Positions 13,710 to 25,708 of a stretch of DNA of 64,000 nt are shown in pieces. The position numbers and the translations under genes were made by a program. The stretch's first letter is position 1; each line of letters begins with the position of its first letter. Source of the stretch: Apteryx mantelli (Eukaryota > Chordata > Aves > Apterygiformes > Apterygidae); NCBI RefSeq assembly GCF_036417845.1, contig NC_089981.1:61566768-61630767 (forward strand), in the 5' to 3' direction. Below the pieces are notes generated by a model. It was not told the DNA's origin and ran no database searches. It worked only from the letters and a program-made list of their open reading frames with translations.

Positions 13710-16700
13710 TATTACTCTCACAAATGAATAATGCCAGCAGAAGTCTTTGTGGTCACTATCATAAACCCAGTGTGAGGAAGTCAGTTAGATGGGGACATGT
13801 GATCATGGGCCACTTGGTTAGCCTTCCTGTCCCTCAAAATTGTGCAGCCATTGGAGAGGAGAAAGTACAGCCACAACAAAAACAAGAATGAATGTACGTC
13901 CCTTTAGCCATCTCAGATGGCCTAGTTCTGTAGTTCTCGCCCATGTTCTTTCCTTTTTCTACCGTAAGTCTTCTGGGAAGTAGAAAGTGCAGGCTAGGGA
14001 AGAGAGGTGCAGCTCTCTGAGTTGAAGTCAAGCAGCTTAGGACCCCATTTCACAGTGTTGTTTGTGATTGCTGACGCACGCATTGTGCATCTCTAAATTC
14101 CTGAAATCATAAAGGAGTTTCGCTTTACTCCACTTGTAGCAGAAGGGAAAAGTTGCTGTATTACTCATTTTTCACTGCGAATATGAATATTTCCCGGTTT
14201 CAATTGTTGCCTTTTCAAACTGCTGCTTTTGATTGCAATGTCATCCTCTTTCTTCCATTTTTGTTCCTGGTTTATAATTGCTGAGCCAACATCAATGGGT
14301 CTGCTTGCATGTTTAAACCAGCATTATAATTTTTTTTTAAGTGATTGGGAAAGAAGAGAGTATTGTACATGGTTAACAAATTGCTGTTTCTGTATCACCA
14401 GGAGACTAAAACTGTTGCTATATAACAGAATTTTTTTTTGGACTGAGAAACTTGGCTGGCACTGCAGTGACTTTCAAAATTCAACTTGCAAAAGTTCAGT
14501 TATGCAACTAAAGAATGTTCATGTGTCCATATGTTTCTTGAATTGTTGCAAGAGTCAGAAAGAATAGCCCATTCTTATCTTTTGCAAATTATAATATACA
14601 GCAATACCCCCACTCTCCATTTCCTTTTTAGCTGTCACTTCAGAGTTCTTCTCATTGATCATTTAATAACATGCTATGCTAGATATCATCATGACCTATT
14701 TTCTTTCCTTTATCATTGGTTGACCTTTATTCATCTGAGGAAGATGATGATGATGAAAACACTATAATTCAGAAAGAGAGGAATAAGAATGCTTGCACTA
14801 AATGATGTGCTGTGTATACAGTCTGAAATTAAATTCTGGAGATCTTTCAGTATTGTGATCCATTTTGAAAAGCCAGACTCCAGAAATCTAGCATCTCCTC
14901 TAGCTGATGATCCTGCTTCTGCCTCCCCATCCTTCATGTCATTTGTACTTTCCTTCTAGATTTCAATTGTGTGTATTTCTTCAATCCCTGCATGCATCCC
15001 CTCCTTGATTCTGTTAACTCTTGAAGGAAATCCTACTTCACTCTCTGTCAAATCTCTACTTGTCATGTCTTTTGGGAATAAAATATAGCAGGATATGGCT
15101 GTAATTAGACTAGATATTACCTTTTAAAATATTTATTTCAATGCCTTTTTTTTCTTATAGGCCTTGCTTTCTTTGTGGGGAAGGATAGGGACCTATCCTG
15201 ATCTCCATATTGCATAGGAGAAATTCATTGCAGCTCTCCCCAAACTGAAGTCAATTTACGGAGATTTGGTTTGTATTTTTACTGTACTCTGGGTTGGCCA
15301 GTAGGATAAAGAACCAAGGTGGCTGGCTCTTCAAGTTTGGTTGAAATTGGATAATTTACCTAGAGTTCAGAATAGGTCAGGATATATCTCATAGCTTAAT
15401 TACAAACATATTATTCCTGCATTCAGGACTGTTTCAGATACTATTTTGAACAGGTTCCACTTTCAGCTGAAATCAGGTAGAGTGGTAATTATAGATATCT
15501 CCATTACTGGCACAATATCCAGATATAATAAAAGATAAATAATGCTCTCTCTTCTGTACCTGAGCTGATTCTTTTTAAGGTTACTGTTATAATTCTACTT
15601 TACTCTTCACACTATCCAGGATTCAAGAAGGCTTGACCTTGGATTGAGTGCATGAAAAATTCTTGTAGTCGATTTTGATCTGGAACTAATATGTCTACAT
15701 TCATCCAGTGCTGCACTTGAGCTAAGTCCTCCAGTGACTGGGAACACTGGAAGGTGCAATGTAGAGACACAAGGTGTCTTGGTACAGAATCAGTTTGGTC
15801 TTGGCAGTAAAAACATCCTCTGGATGCCTGTGAATACAAACTTTCTTTGCGAACAGCAGAGCTGTGCTTGGGCGTCACCTCATCTGAGCAAACAGAGGCT
15901 ACAGCACCATCCTCAATCTATATGAAGTCAACTTATGTATCTTTGCTTCTGTGTAGTCTGCCTTTGATTAATAAAGAGTTAACTGTAAAGCCAAGAGCAA
16001 AAGCTGGCATCTAAAAGTGAACTGCCAATTTTAATGAACTGTGATAGGAATTTAAGGCATGTCTATACTGAACACATTCAGGAGAGGATAAATCAGTTCT
16101 AAGTGTGGAGTCAATGTGGACAGATTGGAACATGTTAAACATTGTGTGATTGCTGCTGTCACTGAGGTGTAAAGTGGTGTTGCTGGTAAGAGTTTTGCAC
16201 GATACGTGTTGCATCCATCTAAATTGTCCTACCTGTAATGCAGGATACAAATACTCCCAACATTATTGGTTCTGCAGTATTGCAGAAATCCCCAATATTG
16301 TAATGCTTAATTCCCAAGAGTTAGCTGTTGGCTGTCTCAAAAGCAGTAAGGTAAACCATGCTGATTGAGCTTGTGGTTGTTATTTACTTATCCATTGCCA
16401 CTTTTCCTTGTAAACAGCTCTCCCCTTGCTAGTCAGGGGCAGCATAATCTGTAGGAGCTTGAGAAATGTGTATGCTGCCTCTTCATGTGAATAAAGAGGA
16501 TTTTCAGATTAATTTACACTTTCAGTAGCAATGATAGTGAATATAAAAGGAAGCTTCCATTGTGGCTGTTGCTGTAATAATGGTATTGAATTTGCTTCTG
16601 TGAAATTACCAGGTTCAGTGAGAAATTCCAACCTTTCCCTGTTGCAAGCGGCATCCTGCCTTCCCTTGGTAACTGGTTGTGCTGTGGGAAATAGTCTCAT

Positions 16701-17369
16701 GCTTACTGTCAAGTCCCTCTGCTTCTGTGCGTGGCACTAAGGAACGGTCAGTTATTTGAGCTTCCTTGTCTACAAATAAGTAAAAGGAAACTAAAATTGC
16801 TGAAGCTAAAACTCAAATAAATGTGTTGATAGGGAGAACTGAATCTTTGCATAACCTCTGGGGAATATACTCGTGCTCAGCCCCATCTGAGAGTGTACTC
16901 CTGCCTGTTCTGTACCTATGGTCAGTATAGCCATTTCCTCTGCAGTTTCACAACTACAGTATTGGGTGGGAGGTAGCACTAACAGGTGGTAATAACAGGT
17001 ACTAATAGTAAGAGCAGTTTGTTACTGTTATTAGCAGATATCTGACTGTAGGTGTGTTTTACTTTTAGATGGCAGTTAGTAAAAACAAATGTTTAGAAAA
17101 TGTCTAACATGCTTTATTAGCAATAAATCTGATTTAACTTTTTGGTTACTTATTTCTGCGTGCTATGGCTGCAGAACAGGTAAGGCACCTTTTGCTGAGT
17201 CACCACACAGTGCGCTTCCGTGCAGAAGTCTTTAGGGGATTCCCATCTGACAGATGTTTCCAGTAATATCCAGGGAGAAAGGTTGTCGTACAGAAAGCTA
17301 ACCTTTGAAACTGTGACACATGGCACAGCATGTGATTTCGTGCTCAGAAGAGATGACTGGCAGTGAAGC

Positions 17370-17545
17370 CTTAGGAGGTCGATAGCCTGTTCTGCTCCTA
17401 GTTCCTGGTATGAGATAGTTGTTCATCTTCTTTGTGCTTCATTATGCACATGTGTAAACTGGAGCTGTAATTATGTATTTACTTATAAGACTATTGTGGA
17501 ACTTAATGAGTTTTCATCTTGCAGTATGCCAAGCACTGTGCTCCC
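17370..17545 (+). mobile_element. Possible MIR-like SINE fossil
   Basis: By eye the stretch follows the order of a MIR 3' half. A 'CTTTGTGCTTCA' block comes first, then an 'acatgtgtaaactgga' block like the MIR 'catctgtaaaatgg' segment. A 'TTATAAGACTATTGTGG..TTAATGAG' part and a 'CCAAGCACTGTG' end follow. The match is from memory of the consensus and strongly diverged. Plain AT-rich coincidence is the alternative. Confidence 0.4.
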
Positions 17546-20500
17546 TCAGCTTAACTTCTATGTTTGATCCTCCATTAAATCGTGCAGAACTGTGAATGCA
17601 AGTCACCGCAAAACTCCCATTTCCAAGGATTTGTACTGAAAAGTTCCCTTCTGTTGGAAATCGTTAATATTTATTCTCACCTGAAAAGTGATTCTTTTAA
17701 GGTAAAACTTGCTGGGTTTTTTTTTAATGTAAAATTACCAGTTGCAGTGTTTTCAGCTGTTTCATTTCATGTTTAGAAAATTCAGGCTTTTTATTCTATG
17801 ATATGAATTTAACATCAGCATGATCTTGAGCAGTTTGTGTTCTCTGTCCTCGTCCTCTTTCACCTCACCTCTCCTTACCCCAGTTCCTCTGATGTGCAAG
17901 TTCCTGCTCTTGTGTCTGAGCACAGTTGTTTCTGTGCTGTGATCTGGTTGACAAAATGGCCCCACAAATAAGTTATATCAGAGCAACTGAAAGAAAGATG
18001 CATTTGTGGTATGAGGGCAGGAATTTGATGGTGGAGGGGAAATGCCATAAAATGGTATTGCTGCAGAAACAAAAAAGAACTCATTTATTGGTGAGGAAAT
18101 AGCTGCATACTTTTATCTCTGGGACTGTCCCAAGGGAAGATGAACTCAAGAAAGATGAATGTATATACTCAGTCAGGGTATTGTACAAGTGAGCTGTTTC
18201 TCACTGATTCACAGTTCAGAAATAAGAGTTAGAACATGCACGTTGAATGCATGCGTCCATTTAATTATGCTTTTCCTAGAAAAAAATGGTTCTTAGCAGT
18301 GTGCTGCAAAGATCTACATTGGGAGATGCTTGATACGCTTGTGAACAGCTCGTCTTCATTTCTGCAATGAGCTGTGTGTAGTTTCATACTTCTTTGGGGC
18401 TGCATCCTGGCTTCATCAAAGTCCAGTTTAGTAAAGTGCTGTGAACACAATTGTTACATTGTCAGTAAAATGTTAAACTTTAGGAGAAGCTTGAGAAGGA
18501 TCTACTTAAAGAAAGACTGGGACAGCACAGTGATAAATGAAATGTAACTGATAAATGAAAAGGATTGCAAATAGAACCTATTCACATGGCAGGTTCTAAC
18601 TAGCATGAACTTTTGAGGGAAGGATCTAGCAGTCTTCAGAAGTAGCTTGATTAAAATGTCTCTGCAGTTCAGAAAGAAACATGGAACCTGATGTGCATGG
18701 TCAGAGGAAAAGAAAGTAAGATTGAGTGTAATTATACTTATTTATATAATGCAGTGGTCCTTCTAGTACCATGTCATGTGGCTGGTGATTTGTGCAGAAA
18801 AGCAGTGATTCTGAACTTCTTATTATTACTCTGCCTCAGCAATGTCTTGCCATATGAATAGAGCTAGTCATTCTAACCATGCAGTGCTTTTTTCTCTCCT
18901 CTGAAAAATGGTAGTTTATAATTCCTGTTTCTCAGAGGAAAATGTGTTTGTAATATGCTCTGCTCTCTCAATTTGAAAGACACTAATATTTGTAAAAGGT
19001 CGTTCTTATACTAATTTTATAATCACCTTTCTCTAGAAAATGAATAGCAATTACAAATGTAGAGTAAGTAATGAAAGCAAACTTCTGAAAAACAAGGTCC
19101 AGTGTATCAACATAAAGAAATTCCATTACACATAGAAAAGATTAAAGGTATGAGATTGAGACTTACAAAACAGTACAAGATGGTGTACAACCAAATGGTT
19201 CTCTTACTGATTCTGTCCTGCCACATGAGAACAGAAGATTCTCAGTAAAGCTGGTTCAACACATGTTTTAAACAATAAGGAAAATCTTTATAGTATGTTA
19301 GGATTTACTGGCACGAAAACCTTTGAAGAGAGAATTATCCATGGTTTGTATTTTTTAAAAATGACTAAAATTTGTAATGATACAGGAGAAAATGATGCAA
19401 AGAAAAGGCAATTCTCAATTTTCAGGGAAGAATATGTTAATTATCATCAGAGGTTATTTAGAAGGATGTTTTTTCTGCACAGTTAGATGTATGGAGCCAT
19501 ATTGCTTTGAAGCATCGTTTTCTGTTCACTGATGGAAATAAGGTCCTCAACTTAAGGCACTTTTTCTCACTGAGGATCAGTAAATCTCTGACTTCCATCA
19601 TATGGGGATGGTGTGAACAGAGGATTGAGCTGCATGAATTTTCATGGGGAATATGTGTGTATTGAATATTCTTTTAATATTTTCCACACATTGCCTTTTG
19701 AACAGATTATCCAATTGTACCTCTGATGTTTGCTGCCTTAAATAGTGCAGAGGCACTCAAAGGTTGTATCTACATAAAGCTTATTGTGTTTAGCATATTT
19801 GCATTGTGTAGTAACAGAACAATAATTTGTAAATAACTTTTGGAAATACTAGATGAAAAAGCACTTGTGTTTTTTTTTTAACTGAGATACCACTACTGCT
19901 GTTTCTTTGTTATCAGTGCTATGTTCTGTTTCCTCTATGACTAAAACAAGTGTTATTGTGTGCCTCATGTGTTCCTTTCTTGAGAAGCAGTCAGGCGTGG
20001 GAGTAGACTCACTTAGGAAACCCCCCCACATAAGTTCTGTGACTGTATGTAGACCACCACTGTTAAGTGTCCAAGCCTAAAATGAGATAAAATTAAAGTC
20101 TTTATTAAAGTAGCATCAAGGAAGGGAGTGTGCAGGACAATGTTCTTTTGATCTTGTGAAAGCAAAAATTTCTCTCATCTGTGTTTTATTTGCATAAGTA
20201 AAGGTTAATATTTGTGAGAAGTAGAGGAGGGACAATGTGTTGTTATGCAAGCAGGAGTTTCTAAATTTTTTAATGGTGATTCCAGTTAACTTTGTTAAGA
20301 TTTAAGCCTGTTAGATTTTTCCATTGCAAAACTGAAGCTAATTTATACTCACACCTCATTTTTTTTCCCTGAAACACTTTATACTAGAGAGTGTCTTATG
20401 CTGCTAATATGTAGAAGAAAGTCCGTCTGACTAACAGGGACAAAGTAATGCTAGTTATAACCTTTGAAAAGAAAATTTTAAGGGAGCTGGATCCAAGCCA

Positions 20501-21932
20501 ACTAAGTGTTGCATAAACTTCAGAATAGCCCCAATTCACTAATCTGTAGCTGGAAATCCAGCTGTCTCTGTGTTGAACCATAAGTGTAATTAAAAAGTTT
20601 TTTCTTTTTTATTGTGGGTAAACTCCATCAATTCAAATGCTGGCAGTTCTTTGTTGACATGTCTGATATGACTAGTGCAGCTATGTTCCTGAGACAGACA
20701 AACCCCAGGATTTGTTTCTTCTGTTGTCCCACCAGGATGCTCTTGCTGTCAAGTTTTTAATTTTAGACTTTGCAGAATGTTAGTGAAATATTCTTTGCAA
20801 AATTTTTGAACTTTTTTTCACCTGTTTTTTTCTGCTAACCTTCCCTTAACCTAGCAAAACATTAGGCGTGAAGAAAAGGTATTTTCATTTGAACTTCATA
20901 AGGGGTTGCTGAAGTTACTCATGATTGGTATTTCTTTGCTATTGACATCTCTACATGAAAATGTATATGCAGGTAGTAGTTACATTCCCAACTTTTATTG
21001 CTTCAATGCAAGTTGTGGATGTTAGTGTTCTTATTTCAGCATAAGAGGAAATACAGTTTTAAATACCCTGGATTTACAGGCACAATTTAATCCATTGTAA
21101 ACCAGATATAAATTGACGATATGTTAAAACCAGTACAAGTTGGCATGTAGTCCAAGGCAAGGAGCTTCTGTGTACAAATTTGCTCCTAGGTCAGGGCAGT
21201 TTAACTGAACAAAAGGTTAAGTTAGGTGTAGTTGAAATAAAATAGTTTTTATTTCAGAATCAGCACTCACAGAGAGACTTGAAATAAAACCATAAAAAAT
21301 AAAATTAACTCTGATTATTTTGGTGCCATGTTGTGACTAGGCCAAACCTAAATTTTGATGTTTTTAAAGCAAAAACAGACAGCAAGAAAAAAAAATCTCA
21401 ACTGTGTTATAATCATAAAGAAGAAGAAAAGATTAATCTTGCTAATTTTACACTGCAAGTCATCTATGAACTAAGGTAGTTATATCAATCATAGACTCTC
21501 ATAGCTATGTAATAAAATGAAAAAAAAATTTTGCTATATCAGATTACTGAGAAAATCTTTTTGTTTTCAGCCCGCTTTATGCTACCCAAAAGCAGACTTC
21601 ATTTCCTGAAAGTCATTGTGCATAGTTAATTATAATTTGTGGGAATACATTAAATCCAGTTATTTCTGTTGAAACAGTATGGCTTTGAAAAGTTCTTTTT
21701 CTTTTTGTCAGTATGTGCTCTTGTGATTATACTGAAAGACTGCATATGTCTCTGCTTTAGTGGGAATTATGTGAATGGCAGAAAGTAGTTAAACTTCTGG
21801 CCTGGAAGTTGGTGTCTAAAAATTTAAGTTGCAGAATCACTGTTGTGGAGAAATCCTAATGTCCACCAGTGAAGCATCTGGCCCTGGATGTTGTAAACTC
21901 AACTTCTGGTAAGCCAAAGGAAATATTTTTCT

Positions 21933-21970
21933 GAAAGCTTTGTTTAAAAGCTTTGAAAGCTTTGTTTAAA
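21933..21970. repeat. 22-bp tandem duplication
   Basis: The 16-base block GAAAGCTTTGTTTAAA occurs at 21933 and again at 21955, a period of 22 bases. Two copies only. It is likely a recent local duplication. Confidence 0.85.
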
Positions 21971-22771
21971 CAGTTTAATGAATCAGCTTAACAAACTTAA
22001 TTCCCCCTTGGGATTTGCATCCAACCATTTGCAGGACTGGGCCAATGCATTAGACAACCTGAAAATAAAGTGACTATAAGCAAGTAAAATTGATGAGCCA
22101 ATTTTTACTGCTCAGATGAGCCATTCAACAAAGAAACATCAATCCTGAAAAAATAAACTGAACTTCAATTTTTCAATTTTTAATAATCTCATAATTTAAT
22201 AATCTAATACATAAATCTTTAATATAGACAAGAAGATATGTTGTTATATAATACAGTTACTTTGAAAGCCATCCTTTAATATCAAAGTGGTGGCTTTTGT
22301 TTGTGCCTTTCAATTCTGTGTTCCAATAAAAGTTCTGAAATGTATCTCCAAAGACAGAACCCTCTCTGTTCCTCAGGATCCAGTTTCATGGGACACTTAA
22401 TTTGATGCAACTGCAGGCTTTCTGCTGAAAGGGGCAGTCCCACTCCACCTGTCCTCACCACCTCTGGCCCTGTGTTCCCATCATCTGCTTTGAGTCAGGT
22501 CTATAAATATGTGGCTGCAAAATAACCCCTGCAAAAAAAAATATCTTTGGTTGGATCAATGAGCTCATGAGTAGTTGTAAAATTGTTAGATCTGATGCAA
22601 CAGAAGTAGTGGGAGTGTGCAGCTTGAGACAGGAATGAGTGGGACCACCCTTTCCACTGCTGCTTGCAGGTAGGTCAAACTAAATGCATTGTAAAATTGT
22701 ACCCCAGGAGTTACAAGGCAAATTCTTTCTAGCCCCTAAACCAAAGGAGCTTGCTGAAGATGATCACAGAT

Positions 22772-22900
22772 AGGAGGGAAAGGAAGGGGAAGAACAAGGG
22801 AAAGAGAAAGGCAGTTCGATGTACAGCAGGGACAAGAGAAAACAGGAAAGAGAGAGGTAGCTAGAAAAGCAGGAATAGGGGTTGAAGAAAAATTGGGGGA
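22772..22900 (+). repeat. Purine-rich low-complexity stretch
   Basis: About 130 bases are dominated by GGGAAAG/GAGAAAG-type words on the + strand, with few pyrimidines. No coding frame or known element was recognised. Confidence 0.6.
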
Positions 22901-23862
22901 TTATATATTGACAAATGGTAGTAGCAAATGTAGGTAAGAATTAGGAAACATCTTTTTTGTGGAGGCTGAACATACAGTCCTCAGCCTTCATGCATGATGC
23001 TTCAGTCTCAAGAGCCGTGTTTTTTTCTGGGCAGAACTCAAATGCTATTGTTTTGTGACCACGCCATATTATAATCTGTACACTGGAAGTCAGCATCTTT
23101 GCCCTCCTTGAGCTCTGGCTGGGTGAGGTGGGGAGGGAAAACCACAGGCAGCCAGTCACGGCTCAAATGCCTGGCCTGAGAAGCACTTACTTGCTGAACA
23201 GGCACAGCTCAGAGATGCTGCTGTAAAGTCCCTCTGAGGAGAAGCTGATGTAGCAGTGAATATGCCACCTCAGGATGTTGGTTCATAAGTGGGAGGCTAG
23301 TCTGGATGTGGCTTTCATAAACCCTTAATCCTGAGGTCACAGATTTCCTTTTCCACTAGGCTTGCTGCTTCCCCACAGGGCAGCCCAGCTCAAGTGTAGT
23401 TCTGCAATTCTGACCATAGGTGGGGCTGGAAAAGCAGAATGGTTTAGGGCTCTGTCCTCCTCGCTCCAATACCAACAGAGGCTTCACTGCTGAATTGTTT
23501 CCTGGGCTAGATACTACTTAAATCCAAAGAGATTCGGGTCCCTTAGCTGACTCTGATCTTCTGAGGTCTCCACAGAACTCTGAACAAATTCATTTGTGTC
23601 AATGATAAACTGCAAGAGTTGGGAAAGGTTTATAATAGCAGTGTATTTTCTTCGTGTTTGAGAGTTGCTTCCTTTAATGAGTTAATTTTTTTGTTACTAG
23701 AGGGTTTTATTAGTTATCTACATAATTTGTATTGAAGGAAAGTACTGTGGGAAATGAGGGTGTGCTAGAAGTTGCATTATTTGATACACAGATGAAAAAG
23801 TGTTTCCTGTCATTCTGTTTTCATAGCTAAGAAAATCTTTGGTTTTGCTTTGTTTTCTGCAG

Positions 23863-24011
23863 CTATTTTATGCTGTCAACTGCCTGGCAAAAGAGAATGT
23901 CCGGTTGCTTGTGCTGGGTCGCAAACACATGCTGATTAACTCTTCAAATTGGAAACAGGAGATTATGAAGGAGATACAGAATAAGGCAGACTTCTTCTTT
24001 GCTGAAAATAT
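23863..24011 (+). CDS. PRORP: PRORP coding exon (third from last), NYN nuclease domain part 1
   Basis: PRORP (MRPP3, KIAA0391) is the catalytic protein subunit of mitochondrial RNase P. With TRMT10C and SDR5C1 it removes 5' leaders from mitochondrial pre-tRNAs in the matrix. This exon starts in phase 0 after a pyrimidine-rich acceptor (AG at 23861-23862) and encodes 49 codons plus two bases. Key residues include RLLVLGRKHML and, near the end, FFFAEN, which match the human protein around residues 427-475 as I recall it. The donor GTAAGT begins at 24012. The preceding exon, with the first catalytic Asp (human D409), is outside the window or unrecognised. The in-frame TAA just after the border lies inside the donor, which supports the splice call. 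Confidence 0.95.
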
Positions 24012-25512
24012 GTAAGTGGAAGAAAATGGCTAAACTTAATAGAGATCAACTCTTGAATTATGTGCATTTTAAATCAATATAAAGAGCCATAGGTTTTAGT
24101 ATGGTTACTAGTGTCTCCGGGTCTGTGTGTATAAAAGAAAAGCGTATCCCTTGCTCTATTTGCTTCAGTAACCAATACAGATTAAATGTTGCAGTAAGAC
24201 AGAATATCATCATTTAGAATCACATTGACATCTATATGGCTATTTATAACTTTTAGAACCATTGTCAAGACCACAGTGGCCTGAACTCACAGAATACCTG
24301 GTGGCAGCGGTAGACAGTAGTGGTCTGCTGTGTAGATCTGCATGGCAGGAGATAGGAAGTCCGTGCCTTGCCTGTATTGCTTGGTAGGAGAGGATTGCTG
24401 AGAATCCGGAACTCTCAGTTCCCTGTTGCACCTAGAGCAGAATATTTCCGTGAGTGGGAATAGACCCTCTGCCTCTCTTTTCAGAAGCATGACCCTTTTG
24501 TTTTTGTCCAGTCAAGCTTGTCGCTGTCTTTAAGCTACCTACTTGTGTCTGCCTCCACCTCACTGCCTCTCTCCTTGCCCTACTTTCCTTATATAATGAG
24601 TCTCAGTCTTCTTCAGTTCCAGCTCCACCTATCTTCCATCCAGGTCAAGCCCTATTGGTCCTTCCCATCTCTGCCATTTCTCCTCTGATCTAGGTTCCCA
24701 GAACTTCTGACCAAGCTCCTTATCCCAATGGCCAGTCCAAGTCTCTTCTGTCTGGCTCCTTGTTTCAGCTCTATTCTCCTTCATCTTCCCTCTAGTTCTG
24801 GCTCTTGTCCTATTTGCTGTTGAATCATGTTGCTTCTTTTCCTACTGTCTGAGCACTGCCAAAGGGGACAGTGAAACCCCAAGATGGAGAGCCTCACTCA
24901 ATTTCATGTCTTGTTGCTCACTCTTATGCTGATCTACAGCAATCAAAAAGTGGTGTTGAGCAAACTTGTGCTCAGCTCCTTCACCTATGAGGTAACTCAT
25001 GCCTACTGCACATGGATTTTTGGAGATTTTCTCTAAAACTGTTTCAGTTTAATGACAGCTAATGTTGAATATATTTTGCAAATAATCACAGTGCCTTTTA
25101 GAAGAATATTTACTCACATGACAAAGACTCACAAATTTATGCTATTGCTATTTTGTTACCAGTTGTGATTATTGTTTGTATTCCAAAAAAGTTTTTGGGA
25201 GTGCCATTATCAATTTTAGGAATTCTGTTCCCCATAGCACTGAATTGTTAAGTTTTGTGGCAAAAGATTATATTATCAGTTTGTGATAAGAGAGAAGACT
25301 CTATGTAGCATGCAATTAATTTTTATTCCCCTCTCCAACTTTTGGTGCATTGTGATAAGGAGAAATTCTTTGTTTTACCAGCAGAACTGAGTAGCGGTGG
25401 GAATTTTGAGTGTTGCTGATGAATAAATCTCAGATCAGCACTTGATTCATTTCCTGCTACCAATTACTGCTGTGTGAATGATGTCTGTCTTTTCCATTTG
25501 TGTTTTATTAAG
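24012..25512 (+). other. PRORP: PRORP intron
   Basis: GT at 24012-24013 and AG at 25511-25512. It joins AT to C to form one Ile codon. It contains a pyrimidine-rich stretch at about 24541-24850, described separately. Nothing else was recognised. Confidence 0.93.
24541..24850. repeat. Pyrimidine-rich, degenerate CTCC/CTTCC stretch
   Basis: About 310 bases on the + strand are rich in short words such as CTCC, CTTCC, TCTCC, CCAGCTCC and CAGTCCAAG, in loose repetition. It may be a degenerate minisatellite or a decayed repeat. I do not recognise a family. Confidence 0.45.
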
Positions 25513-25708
25513 CTCCGAAGACGATGCCTTCCTGTTATACGCCACTCTTAGATCAGGCAAACATTGCAAGTTTGTTACTAGAGACTTCCTCCGGGATCAC
25601 AAGGCTTGTCTTTCTGACAGTCTGACGCGTCATCTGTTTCGTAAGTGGCAGCGTGGACACCAAATAGTGTTTTCCCCTTCTGCAGAAGGAAAGCATATAA
25701 ATTTTTTG
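25513..25708 (+). CDS. PRORP: PRORP coding exon (second from last), catalytic aspartates
   Basis: The exon begins with one base that completes an Ile codon, then 65 codons, ending in phase 0 before donor GTAAGT at 25709. It reads SEDDAFLLYATL early on. The two D of EDD align with human D478/D479. Exactly twenty residues after the second one, the D of FVTRD aligns with human D499. These are three of the four metal-binding aspartates of the PIN-like NYN nuclease centre (human numbering from memory). RDHKACL follows, a conserved family block. The exon end (EGKHINFL) is less conserved, as in human. Confidence 0.96.

Larger units (their letters stand above)
1..23862 (+). other. PRORP: Presumed large PRORP intron (no coding exon recognised)
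   Basis: This is the sequence before the first recognisable PRORP exon. It is mostly lower-GC, with scattered homopolymers and no long ORF. I looked by eye for the preceding exon, which should carry the start of the NYN nuclease domain (an Asp-Gly-Leu-Asn type motif) and end in phase 0, and did not find it. The few strong donor-like GTAAGT/GTGAGT strings have no matching coding frame. I infer one long intron, since human PRORP also has very large introns. A short, poorly conserved exon could have been missed. Contents that can be named are listed separately: G-rich runs, A/G homopolymer junctions, a CA repeat and a MIR-like fossil. Confidence 0.6.

Noticed and set aside
18888..18945. 'CTCTGAAAAATGGTAGTTTATAA' recalling part of a MIR
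   Set aside because: A single short block with no neighbouring MIR segments.
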